Below, piece by piece: positions 1 to 7,350 of a stretch of DNA of 7,514 bases (position 1 is its first letter; each line of letters begins with the position of its first letter). Source of the DNA: an uncultured Bacilli bacterium (GTDB lineage: Bacteria > Bacillota_I > Bacilli_A > RF39 > UBA660). The notes beneath the pieces were generated by a model that was not told the origin of the DNA, made no database searches, and worked only from the letters and a program-made list of their open reading frames with translations. The DNA is taken from assembly GCA_947585065.1 (NCBI GenBank), contig CANPWX010000051.1:1-7514 (forward strand). Direction: 5' to 3'. The position numbers and the translations under genes were made by a program.

Positions 1-866
1 ATTTCTTTTCCCATCATCAGTCCATTCACAAAAATCGTATAATCTCCTTGTAAATTTAAACACTCATTCATCACATCATTTAAAGGGGTTCCAATTTTGA
101 CTTGAACCACTTGAGGATTTTGTAAAGCATCTCCCGTCATAGTTACAAAAAGAAAGTCTCTTTTCCGTAGTTTGACAATATCATAATAAGCTAAAAACAC
201 ATCTTCTGTTTTTAAAAGAAGACTCTTCTCATCTAACTGAGCATATTCTTTCAGAATAAAAGATTTTCCTAATAAATAATAATCTGGTAAAATAGAAAGA
301 GAGATATTAGGATAAGTATTCAAAACACTTTCAAAACTTTCAATACTCTCACGATCAGTTTCCTTCAAAAAAATACGAATCGAAGGAATCTCATAAGTAT
401 TAGCAATCGCATCTAATAAAAGTAATATTTCTCGTGCATAGAATTTATGAAGAAAAGTGGTATTTGCCAGATATGGTTCATCTTCCATCCCATTTAAAAT
501 AATTTCTTTTTTATGAATAAAAGCATCTTTATAATAGTCTTTTATTTTTTTCTTTAAATCATTAATTACTAAAATAGTTGTATTTTCTCCCTTAAAATGA
601 TCATCTTCATGAAAATTATTTTTTATTTTTAAATACATTTGATCCTTTCGATGGACAATATTTTCTACACTCCCACTTACAGGACTAAAATAGGTTTTGC
701 CAGCAAATTCATACAACAAATCTCCTTTATAAACTTTCTTTTTTTGAAAAAGCAATAAAACATTCTCATCGATTGGTAAATAAACAGCATTGGGAGTTAA
801 AAACTTTGTAACTCCACTTTGCACTTTCCAAGAAGGATCTTTTAAAATAGTAATATATTTTTTCAT
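1..866 (-). CDS. RnfC/SLBB-like electron-transport protein, divergent; 3' end outside window
   Basis: This reading frame runs off the left edge: 288 complete codons and two further bases are present, with no stop. ATG at 866 is preceded by GAGGTG seven bases upstream. Residues about 28-75 resemble the RnfC N-terminal domain (VYLPI, then KKVYKGDLLYEF, then SPVSGSVENI, compared with the usual PL..H.G...VKVGD.VKKGQ.I and SVSGTV.I). NGMEDEPYL at 125-133 matches the RnfC signature NGAECEPYL, and VTMTGDALQNP at 241-251 followed by IGTPLNDV and NGLMMG at 281-286 matches the SLBB segment (VTVTGDAV.NP, IGTP, GGPMMG). RnfC normally carries FMN/NADH and two 4Fe-4S clusters and feeds electrons into the membrane Rnf pump. 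Here the glycine-rich GLGGAGFPT loop expected just before the NG.E.EPYL motif is missing, and the motif's Cys is Asp. The ferredoxin part would lie beyond the window. Family membership is fairly sure; function as a true Rnf subunit is not. PduS or PrdC-type relatives are alternatives. Confidence 0.72.
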   Translation of the reverse strand, partial: MKKYITILKDPSWKVQSGVTKFLTPNAVYLPIDENVLLLFQKKKVYKGDLLYEFAGKTYFSPVSGSVENIVHRKDQMYLKIKNNFHEDDHFKGENTTILVINDLKKKIKDYYKDAFIHKKEIILNGMEDEPYLANTTFLHKFYAREILLLLDAIANTYEIPSIRIFLKETDRESIESFESVLNTYPNISLSILPDYYLLGKSFILKEYAQLDEKSLLLKTEDVFLAYYDIVKLRKRDFLFVTMTGDALQNPQVVQVKIGTPLNDVMNECLNLQGDYTIFVNGLMMGKE

Positions 867-900
867 AAAGATACACCTCAGTTTCATTCTCTACATTACA

Positions 901-930
901 ATTGTATCATTTTTATAATCTTATAATCAA
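901..930 (-). promoter_or_regulatory. Predicted sigma-A promoter of the RnfC-like gene
   Basis: On the minus strand TTGATT (930-925) is followed by an 18-bp spacer and TACAAT (906-901). TG one base before the -10 hexamer gives an extended -10 (TGATACAAT). The expected transcription start is about 893-895, leaving a leader of roughly 28 bases that contains the GAGGTG ribosome binding site. The promoter begins three bases after the upstream terminator's T-run, so the RnfC-like gene appears to be its own transcription unit. Confidence 0.65.
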
Positions 931-933
931 TAG

Positions 934-954
934 AAAAAAGAGGAAAACCTCTTT
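934..954 (-). terminator. Rho-independent terminator of the hrcA-grpE-dnaK-pepF-dnaJ operon
   Basis: Minus-strand AAAGAGG (954-948), a TTTT loop and CCTCTTT (943-937) form a perfect 7-bp stem. The 3' arm runs into a T tract (six T in a row at 939-934). Two bases of the dnaJ TAA stop codon lie in the 5' arm, so a terminating ribosome would briefly cover part of the hairpin. No gene follows on the same transcript before a new promoter, which supports a true operon end. Confidence 0.85.
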
Positions 955-2092
955 ATAAATATTTTTTATAATCTTTAAATTCAACACTATTATCTAATTC
1001 AGTTTCAGATAAAGCATCAATCAGTTTCTTTTGTTCACGAGTAAGTTTCGTTGGAGTAACAACTTGAATAATAACATATTCATCCCCTTTACGAGAAGAA
1101 TTCGGAACTTTAAGACCTTTACCTTTTAATTTAAATTTAGCTCCACTCTGACAACCTGGTTTAATATCCATCATTACATTTCCATAAATAGTAGGAACTT
1201 CTTTTTTACAACCAAGTACAGCTTCAGGAAAAGTAACAGGAACATAAATAGTAATATCTTCATTATCACGAATATAAAAATCACTTTCCGCGACATGAAT
1301 CTCTAAATAAATGTCACCATTTGGTCCTCCATTGATACCAGCTTCTCCTTTTCCACTAATCCGAAGTTGATGCCCATTATCAACACCTTCTGGAATATGA
1401 ATCGAAATATGTTTCTTTTTCTTAACTTGGCCACTTCCTTTACAACTAGAACAAATTTTTTCAAAAGTCTGTCCAGTTCCCTCACATTTTGGACAAGGAG
1501 AGGAACTTTGGAATACGCCAAAAATACTTCTTTGCTCTGTAACAACCGTACCACTTCCACCACAAGTATCACACTTATGAGAGCCAAAGCCACCAGCACC
1601 ATTACAATTCTCACAAGTATCATTTAAAGTTAACTCTATATCTTTATCAATTCCAAAAGCAGCTTCTTCAAAACTCAAATCAAGTCGTACAATAGTGTCT
1701 CTGCCCTTTCTTGGACGTTTTCCACGATTCGAAGTTCCAGTGAAAAAATCAGAAAATCCGCCAAAGCCAAATGAATCCGAGCCTCCAAAACCTCCACCGA
1801 AAACACTTCTTAAAATATCATTTAAATCAATATCACCAGGATTAAACCCACCATAAGATCCACTTGTTTGATCAAAAGCAGCATGTCCAAATTGATCGTA
1901 TTGACGTCGTTTATTTTCATCAGATAATACCGCATATGCCTCTCCAATTTCTTTAAATTTTGCTTCTGCATCAGGTTCTTTATTCACATCCGGGTGATAC
2001 TTTTTCGCAAGCTTTCGAAAAGCAGATTTAATATCCGCCGCCGAAGCATTTTTATCAACACCTAATACTTCATAATAATCTTTTTTATTCAT
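953..2092 (-). CDS. dnaJ: Chaperone protein DnaJ (type I Hsp40)
   Basis: This is the J-domain co-chaperone that delivers unfolded clients to DnaK and stimulates its ATPase in the cytosol. It is 379 aa from the chosen ATG, the usual length. The J domain covers about 5-70 (DYYEVLGV start, HPD at 33-35). A Gly/Phe-rich linker spans about 71-125. A complete zinc-binding domain has four CxxCxGxG repeats starting at C160, C174, C200 and C214. A C-terminal beta-sandwich substrate-binding region follows, including the IPEGVDNG and GDIYLEIHV segments. ATG at 2092 was chosen over an in-frame GTG at 2101 because AGAAGG lies 8 bases before the ATG, whereas the GTG sits inside that ribosome binding site, and because MNKKDYYEVLG matches the family N-terminus. 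The start overlaps the pepF stop (ATGAATAA), implying translational coupling. It is the last gene of the operon. Confidence 0.97.
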   Translation of the reverse strand: MNKKDYYEVLGVDKNASAADIKSAFRKLAKKYHPDVNKEPDAEAKFKEIGEAYAVLSDENKRRQYDQFGHAAFDQTSGSYGGFNPGDIDLNDILRSVFGGGFGGSDSFGFGGFSDFFTGTSNRGKRPRKGRDTIVRLDLSFEEAAFGIDKDIELTLNDTCENCNGAGGFGSHKCDTCGGSGTVVTEQRSIFGVFQSSSPCPKCEGTGQTFEKICSSCKGSGQVKKKKHISIHIPEGVDNGHQLRISGKGEAGINGGPNGDIYLEIHVAESDFYIRDNEDITIYVPVTFPEAVLGCKKEVPTIYGNVMMDIKPGCQSGAKFKLKGKGLKVPNSSRKGDEYVIIQVVTPTKLTREQKKLIDALSETELDNSVEFKDYKKYL

Positions 2093-3893
2093 TCTCTTCA
2101 CCTTCTTTTAATAATTCTAATTCTGATACTTTCTGTTCAATAAAATGAAATGCTTTTTCAAAAGGATCGAATGTATTCAAATCCACATTAACATCTTTTA
2201 AAATATCTAAAACATCTTTTCGAGAACCAGTTTTCAAAAAATCAATATAATTTTCTTTTGCATTTTCCTTATGAGCAATAATATCACTGACAATAGATAA
2301 AGCACTGATAAGACCAGTAGCATATTGATATACATAAAATGGCCGATAAAAATGACTAATATACATCCATTCATAACGAACAGATGGATCAATAATCACA
2401 GAATCTTTAAAATACTCCTCATTAAGTTGATAATAAATATCACTCATAATTTCTTCTGTCAAACTTTCTTTCTTTTGCATTTTTTCACTCAAAATTCTTT
2501 CGAATTCTGAAAACATAGTCTGTCGGTATATTGTAGCCTTTACTTTATCTAAAAATTCACATAAATAATAAATTTTTTCTTTTTTCTCTTTCGCATGATC
2601 CATTACATACATAGAAAGTAATGTTTCATTTACAGTAGATGCAATCTCCGCAAGAAAAAGCTCATAATCACTATAAATAAATGGATTATTTTCTTTCGCA
2701 TACATACTATGAACAGCATGTCCCATTTCATGAGCAAATGTACTAACAGAATCAAAAGAACCATCAAAATTTAAAAGCACATAACTAGGAGAATCATAAC
2801 AACCAGTCTGATAAGCACCAGTCTGCTTTCCAACATTGGGATAATAATCAATCGTATGTTGATGAAGAATCGTTTCAAAATGATTCCAATAATCTTCACC
2901 AAGAGGTTTTAAAGCTTCATGAATGAGCTCTATCGCTTCTTCCTTAGAATAAGATTCTTTAGGTTTTTCCACAACGGGAACATAAGTATCATATAAATGA
3001 TAATCTTGCAAATGTAATAATTCAGCTTTCATTTTTTGAAATTTTACATTAAGATCCATAAATCGATTCACAGATTGAATCAAATTATCATAAACAGTTT
3101 GCGAAACATTAATAGAATCAAGTGCCATTTCTAATGCCGAAGGATATTTTCGAATCGTTCTTACAAATTCTAATTCTTTATAATTTCCAGTTAACAAAGA
3201 TGCATAAGTATTTTTATGTAATTCATAAAAATGATAGTAATGCTCCCATGCCTTTCTCCTTACTTCACGATCAGGATTTTCTAAAAGTTCTCGATAATTA
3301 TAATGATTTAATAAAAATGTTTTTCCTTTCACTTCAAAACTGTCAAAAAAAGCATCCGCTGTATCTAAAGCATCAAAAGCATCACTTGGGGTTCCAAAAG
3401 CATTATGAGCAAGGGCAATAATTCTTTCTTCTTGTTCACTAAGGATACGGTCTTTATCTTTATAAATCAAACGGAAATAACGTTCATAAATTTTTAATGA
3501 TTCATCTTCCTTTAAAAGTTTTAAAACATCATTCAAATCATGTTCCATCAATTCACTAGAAATAAAAGATTCACTTTCTTGAATTTGATAATACAAATTT
3601 TCAATTTCTAATTCTTTTGCTTTCTTTTGATTATTACTTTTATTTTCATCACAACTTAAATGATTATAAATTAGTAATCTTTCCAACGCGCGAGTTTCAT
3701 TTTCACAACTTTTTAAAAACAACTTTAAATTTTTTACATGATCTAAAATATGTCCTTTTAACGATAAAATATTTTTATTTTCGTTCTTTACTGTATGAAT
3801 CAGTTGAGCATATTCTTTATCATCTTGAATAACATAAGATAAATCCCAACAATCCGCTTGATTCATGTCGCATCTTTCTTTTAATTCTTTCAT
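2085..3893 (-). CDS. pepF: Oligoendopeptidase F, M3 family zinc metallopeptidase
   Basis: This is a cytosolic M3B-type peptidase that cleaves short and medium peptides. It is 602 aa, the usual PepF length, with no signal peptide. The zinc motif is HEMGH at 388-392, with E416 (in AEIAST) as the likely third ligand. The N-terminal WDLSYVI segment is typical of PepF openings. The C-terminal signature SHF...FYVYQYATG (about 513-527) provides the His and Tyr residues that stabilise the transition state in this family. All key residues are present. ATG at 3893 has GAGAGGG just upstream; a second in-frame ATG at 3866 has only a weak site and would trim the N-terminus. The gene lies between dnaK and dnaJ in the same orientation, after an intercistronic hairpin, and its stop overlaps the dnaJ start by 8 bases. 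Heat-shock co-regulation and peptide clearance alongside the chaperones are inferred from position only. Confidence 0.93.
   Translation of the reverse strand: MKELKERCDMNQADCWDLSYVIQDDKEYAQLIHTVKNENKNILSLKGHILDHVKNLKLFLKSCENETRALERLLIYNHLSCDENKSNNQKKAKELEIENLYYQIQESESFISSELMEHDLNDVLKLLKEDESLKIYERYFRLIYKDKDRILSEQEERIIALAHNAFGTPSDAFDALDTADAFFDSFEVKGKTFLLNHYNYRELLENPDREVRRKAWEHYYHFYELHKNTYASLLTGNYKELEFVRTIRKYPSALEMALDSINVSQTVYDNLIQSVNRFMDLNVKFQKMKAELLHLQDYHLYDTYVPVVEKPKESYSKEEAIELIHEALKPLGEDYWNHFETILHQHTIDYYPNVGKQTGAYQTGCYDSPSYVLLNFDGSFDSVSTFAHEMGHAVHSMYAKENNPFIYSDYELFLAEIASTVNETLLSMYVMDHAKEKKEKIYYLCEFLDKVKATIYRQTMFSEFERILSEKMQKKESLTEEIMSDIYYQLNEEYFKDSVIIDPSVRYEWMYISHFYRPFYVYQYATGLISALSIVSDIIAHKENAKENYIDFLKTGSRKDVLDILKDVNVDLNTFDPFEKAFHFIEQKVSELELLKEGEENE
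2099..2106 (-). promoter_or_regulatory. dnaJ ribosome binding site inside the pepF 3' end
   Basis: AGAAGGTG on the minus strand lies within the last codons of pepF and is spaced 6-8 bases from the ATG at 2092. It decides the dnaJ start: the alternative GTG is formed by its own last bases and has no comparable site upstream. Confidence 0.7.
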
Positions 3894-3915
3894 ATGATCC
3901 CTCTCTAAATCTTAG

Positions 3916-3940
3916 AAAAGTTCTAGTTTCCTAGAACTCT
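3916..3940 (-). other. Strong intercistronic RNA hairpin between dnaK and pepF
   Basis: Minus-strand AGTTCTAG (3938-3931), loop GAAA, CTAGAACT (3926-3919) gives a perfect 8-bp stem capped by a GNRA tetraloop. A G-T and an A-T pair can extend it to 10 bp. Only three to four T follow before a C, so it is a poor full terminator. It fills most of the 49-base gap between the dnaK stop and the pepF start. Likely roles are partial transcription attenuation, a barrier that stabilises the 3' end of the upstream dnaK message, or a processing site. The sequence does not choose between these. Confidence 0.75.
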
Positions 3941-3942
3941 AT

Positions 3943-5769
3943 TTATTTTTCTTCGTAGCTAGCTTCTTCTACTCCATCATCTTTTTTTTCTGTATTCTCA
4001 CTAGAAGGAGATTCAGTATTTGTAGCATTCTTAGAAGCTTCTTCATAAACTTTCGTTGCTAAACGCATGCTAACATCTTTTAATTCTTCTGTTTTCTTTT
4101 TAATTTCATCAATTTGATTACTTTCCAATGCACTTCGAAGTTCTTTCATTTTGTTTTCCGCTTCTTCTTTATCTTTACTATCCACTTTATCTCCTAAATC
4201 TTTAATAGCTTTCTCCGTTGCAAAAATCATAGAATCTGCATCATTTCTAACATCCGCTTCTTCTTTACGTTTCTCATCCGCTTCTTTATTTGCTTCAGCC
4301 TCTTTCATCATCTTATCAATTTCAGCATCTGTTAAATTTGTATTAGAAGTAATAGTAATAGATTGTTCTTTATTCGTTCCTAAATCTTTGGCTGTTACAT
4401 GAACAATACCATTCGCATCAATATCAAATTTTACTTCAATTTGAGGAACTCCTCTAGGTGCAGGTGGAATATTTCCTAATTGGAAATTACCAAGAGTTTT
4501 ATTGTCCGCAGCCATCGAACGTTCACCTTGTAATACATGAATATCTACAGCAGGTTGATTATCAGCTGCTGTACTAAATACTTGACTTTTGCTTGTTGGA
4601 ATAGTTGTATTTCTAGGAATTAAAACTGTCATAACTCCACCTAAAGTTTCAAGTCCAAGAGAAAGTGGTGTAACATCAAGAAGGACTAAATCATCCATTT
4701 CTCCAGTTAAAACTCCACCTTGAATAGCAGCACCCATAGCAACAACTTCATCAGGGTTAACACCTTTATGAGGTTCGCGTCCAAGTTCTTTCTTTACTAA
4801 TTCTTGAATATATGGAATACGAGTAGAACCACCAACTAGTATTACTTCATCAATATCTTTGCTACTTAACTTAGCATCACTTAAAGCTTTATGAACAGGA
4901 TCTAATGTAGAATCAAACAAATCACGACATAAATCTTCAAATTTAGCTTTTGTAAGTTCAATATCTAAATGAACTGGTCCATCACTATTTTGAGCTATGA
5001 ATGGTAAATTAATTTGAGTACTTGACATACCAGATAAATCTTTTTTAGCTTTCTCTGCAGCATCTTTAATTCTTTGCATTGCAGTTACATCATTAGATAA
5101 GTCCATATTATTTTCTTTTTTAAATGTATCTACTAGATAATCTATAATACGTTTATCAAAATCATCTCCACCTAAGCGGTTATTTCCAGCTGTAGATTTT
5201 ACTTCAAATACTCCATCTCCAAGTTCAAGGATAGATACATCAAATGTTCCACCGCCAAGATCGTAAACTAAAACGGTTTGAGTTTTATCTTGTTTATCTA
5301 ATCCATAAGCAAGAGCAGCCGCAGTAGGTTCATTAATAATACGTTTAACATCTAACCCAGCAATTTTACCAGCATCTTTAGTAGCTTGTCTTTGAGCATC
5401 ATTAAAATATGCAGGAACAGTAATAACAGCTTCTGTTACTTTTTCTCCTAAAAAGCTTTCAGCATCCGTTCTTAATTTACTTAAAATTTTTGCGGAAATT
5501 TCCTGTGGAGTCCAATCCTTTCCATTAGCGCTAACTTTTTCACTAGTACCCATTTTACGTTTAATAGAAGAAATGGTATTACTTGCATTAGTAACTGCTT
5601 GACGTTTTGCACGATCACCAACTAAAGTTTCACCATTTTTTGTAAAAGCAACAACAGATGGCGTTGTTCTTCCCCCTTCATCATTAGGAATAACTGTAGG
5701 ACTACCTCCTTCTAATACAGCCACACAACTATTTGTAGTTCCTAAATCAATACCAATTATTTTTGCCAT
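3943..5769 (-). CDS. dnaK: Molecular chaperone DnaK (Hsp70)
   Basis: This is the central ATP-driven chaperone, binding exposed hydrophobic segments of unfolded proteins in the cytosol. It is 608 aa, typical for Gram-positive DnaK. The nucleotide-binding domain shows GIDLGTTNSCVAV (6-18), catalytic K70, VYDLGGGTFDVSIL (168-181) and LVGGSTRIPY (311-320). The interdomain linker DLVLLDVTPLS is at 360-370, followed by the beta-sandwich substrate domain (TTIPTSKSQVFSTA, GERSMAADNKTLG, PPAPRGVPQIEV) and a helical lid rich in Lys and Glu. It lacks the insertion found after about residue 78 in proteobacterial DnaK. The acidic tail ends DDGVEEASYEEK, a loose version of the usual DDVVDAEFEEV. It starts two bases after the grpE stop, with a purine-rich GAAAGAGAG stretch inside the grpE end as ribosome binding site. 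GrpE and DnaJ, its two partners, are in the same operon. Confidence 0.99.
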   Translation of the reverse strand: MAKIIGIDLGTTNSCVAVLEGGSPTVIPNDEGGRTTPSVVAFTKNGETLVGDRAKRQAVTNASNTISSIKRKMGTSEKVSANGKDWTPQEISAKILSKLRTDAESFLGEKVTEAVITVPAYFNDAQRQATKDAGKIAGLDVKRIINEPTAAALAYGLDKQDKTQTVLVYDLGGGTFDVSILELGDGVFEVKSTAGNNRLGGDDFDKRIIDYLVDTFKKENNMDLSNDVTAMQRIKDAAEKAKKDLSGMSSTQINLPFIAQNSDGPVHLDIELTKAKFEDLCRDLFDSTLDPVHKALSDAKLSSKDIDEVILVGGSTRIPYIQELVKKELGREPHKGVNPDEVVAMGAAIQGGVLTGEMDDLVLLDVTPLSLGLETLGGVMTVLIPRNTTIPTSKSQVFSTAADNQPAVDIHVLQGERSMAADNKTLGNFQLGNIPPAPRGVPQIEVKFDIDANGIVHVTAKDLGTNKEQSITITSNTNLTDAEIDKMMKEAEANKEADEKRKEEADVRNDADSMIFATEKAIKDLGDKVDSKDKEEAENKMKELRSALESNQIDEIKKKTEELKDVSMRLATKVYEEASKNATNTESPSSENTEKKDDGVEEASYEEK

Positions 5770-5771
5770 AA

Positions 5772-6329
5772 TTATTCACTCTCTTTCTTATTAACTTTGA
5801 CCATGGCAGGTCTTATCACTTTATCTTTATACAAATATCCTTTTTGAAGGACATCTAAAACAATATTATCTTCAAAGGAATCATCAGAATCAATCAAAAC
5901 AGCACTCATAGATGCTTCATCAAAAGGTTCATGAAGTGAAGGAATTTCTTCTACTCCAATATTTTTTAAAAAATCAACCAAATTTCCATAAATCATTTTA
6001 AAACCACTTAAAAATTTACTAACTTCATCACTTAAATCATTATCATCCATTTTAATCGCGTGTTCAAAACTATCAACAATAACAAGAAGTTTAGTAATAA
6101 ACTCTTCCCCTTCATATTTAATAAGTTTTGCCCGTTCTTCTTCACTTCTTCGTTTGATGTTTTGCATCTCTGCAGAAAGTCTTAAAATTTTTTCATCTTT
6201 TTGTTTATTTTCTTCCGTTAATTTTTCAATTTCCTTTAAAAATTGTTGCTCTTTTTTATCCTCTTTTTTCTTCTTTTTAGGTAATTCTGTTTCTTCTTTA
6301 ATATCCTTTGCTGTTTCTTTTTCTTCCAT
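5772..6329 (-). CDS. grpE: GrpE, nucleotide exchange factor for DnaK
   Basis: GrpE dimers release ADP from DnaK and reset its cycle. It is 185 aa, a normal length. Residues 1-40 are highly charged and probably disordered (a run of Lys near 19-23). About 28-75 form the long coiled coil, ending in the family-typical AEMQNIKRRSEEER. A four-helix bundle with LLVIVDSFEHAI follows, then the C-terminal beta domain FEDNIVLDVLQKGYLYKDKV and RPAMVKVN, which is the GrpE signature. The usual FDPxxHEAV stretch before it reads FDEASMSAV, so the conserved His is absent. The ATG shares one base with the hrcA stop (TAATG), and AGGAGG seven bases upstream is the best ribosome binding site in the window. It is co-transcribed with hrcA and dnaK, as in most Bacillota. 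Confidence 0.96.
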   Translation of the reverse strand: MEEKETAKDIKEETELPKKKKKEDKKEQQFLKEIEKLTEENKQKDEKILRLSAEMQNIKRRSEEERAKLIKYEGEEFITKLLVIVDSFEHAIKMDDNDLSDEVSKFLSGFKMIYGNLVDFLKNIGVEEIPSLHEPFDEASMSAVLIDSDDSFEDNIVLDVLQKGYLYKDKVIRPAMVKVNKKESE

Positions 6330-7336
6330 TATTCATCCTCCTTGTTTAGTTCTTTATTTATGAATGTCAAAAGGCCAACAACTCGATCATATTCCATTCT
6401 CTTTGGGCCAATAATTGCTATAGTTCCTTCTTCACCATTCTTTTTATAAGTTGTTTTAATAACAGTGACATTAGGATCAAATTCACTCTCAGCACCAATG
6501 TAAATATTAACTCCACCATCATGGCCAGTTGAATCAATTTTTTCAATTAAACTACGATCCTCAAACTTTTCCATGATATTTCGAATTTCCTCTACATTAT
6601 CATATTCAGGTTCTTTTAAAAGCAAATTTTTTCCATTAACATGAACCGTCTCATTAGTCTTACTTGCAAAATCATGAAATGTCTGTGTAAAAATAGAAAA
6701 TATAGTTTCATATTGATCAATTTTTTCAGCAATAACAGGTTTAATCTCAAATTCTAATCTTTGAGATACCTCATTAATAGGTGTTCCAATTAACATTTTA
6801 TTGACAATCTCACAAGCAGTAACAACTTCTTGAATAGGAATTGTAGAAGGCAAATGAAATTGTTTATTTTGAACAATTCCTCGATCGGTACAAACAAGTG
6901 CCACAATATTTCCTTCTTTTAAAGGAATAATACTTACTTGTTGTAAGGAATTCTCACTACTACTTTTTCCTAGAACAATACTTGTATAATTGGTAATCTC
7001 ACTAATAATTTCCAAACAAGCTTCCATTGCATCAGACAAGGTAAGTTCTTGATTTCGAAAAATTCTTTGCAATTTATATGCATCTTTTTCCGATAATTCT
7101 TTTGGTTTCATAAGATTAGCCACATAATATTTGTATCCAGCTTCAGACGGAATACGACCAGAAGAAATATGATTTTTCTCTAAGTAACCCAATGTTTCTA
7201 ACAAAGCCATCTCATTTCGAATGGTAGCAGAAGAACAACATAACTTCTTACAAAGAGATTTACTTCCAACTGGTTTAGCAGTTGCAATATAAGATTCTAC
7301 AATTTCTTTTAGAAGCTCCTTTTGTCTTTCACTCAT
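6329..7336 (-). CDS. hrcA: Heat-inducible transcription repressor HrcA
   Basis: HrcA binds CIRCE inverted repeats and represses chaperone operons; in the family, its folding depends on GroEL, which lets it sense chaperone load. It is 335 aa, close to the usual 340. The N-terminal winged helix (about 1-70) contains SSATIRNEMALLETLGYL (recognition helix region) and GRIPSEAGYKYYV, both family hallmarks. The middle and C-terminal parts are a GAF-like dimerisation domain, with PLKEGNIVALVCTDRGIVQN near 137-156 and a conserved end including GGVNIYIGAESEF and IAIIGPKRMEYDRVVGLL. ATG at 7336 was chosen for AAGGAAG about six bases upstream and because MSERQKELLKEIVESYI aligns with family starts. It is the first gene of the operon, directly behind two CIRCE-like operators, and is therefore almost certainly self-regulated. 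The stop overlaps the grpE start. Confidence 0.98.
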   Translation of the reverse strand: MSERQKELLKEIVESYIATAKPVGSKSLCKKLCCSSATIRNEMALLETLGYLEKNHISSGRIPSEAGYKYYVANLMKPKELSEKDAYKLQRIFRNQELTLSDAMEACLEIISEITNYTSIVLGKSSSENSLQQVSIIPLKEGNIVALVCTDRGIVQNKQFHLPSTIPIQEVVTACEIVNKMLIGTPINEVSQRLEFEIKPVIAEKIDQYETIFSIFTQTFHDFASKTNETVHVNGKNLLLKEPEYDNVEEIRNIMEKFEDRSLIEKIDSTGHDGGVNIYIGAESEFDPNVTVIKTTYKKNGEEGTIAIIGPKRMEYDRVVGLLTFINKELNKEDE

Positions 7337-7340
7337 AATT

Positions 7341-7350
7341 CACTTCCTTT
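7341..7350 (-). promoter_or_regulatory. hrcA ribosome binding site abutting the proximal CIRCE
   Basis: AAGGAAGTG lies a few bases before the hrcA ATG and begins directly at the end of the proximal CIRCE-like repeat. If that repeat folds in the mRNA leader, the hairpin ends at the ribosome binding site, so operator and translation initiation region are adjacent. Confidence 0.65.

Noticed and set aside
1303..1627. Open frames on both strands within dnaJ
   Set aside because: They lie inside the zinc-finger region of dnaJ in other frames, have low-complexity translations and no ribosome binding site I could see; they are shadows of the real gene.
2099..2101. GTG as the dnaJ start
   Set aside because: It is part of the ribosome binding site for the ATG at 2092 and would add residues not seen in the family.
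2325..3832. Several short plus-strand open frames opposite pepF
   Set aside because: AT-rich antisense shadows rich in Phe, Ile, Asn and His, with no family motif and no promoter.
4151..6363. Plus-strand open frames opposite dnaK and grpE, with hydrophobic Ser/Phe-rich translations
   Set aside because: The apparent membrane-like sequence is the reverse complement of Lys/Glu-rich coiled-coil codons, a common artefact.
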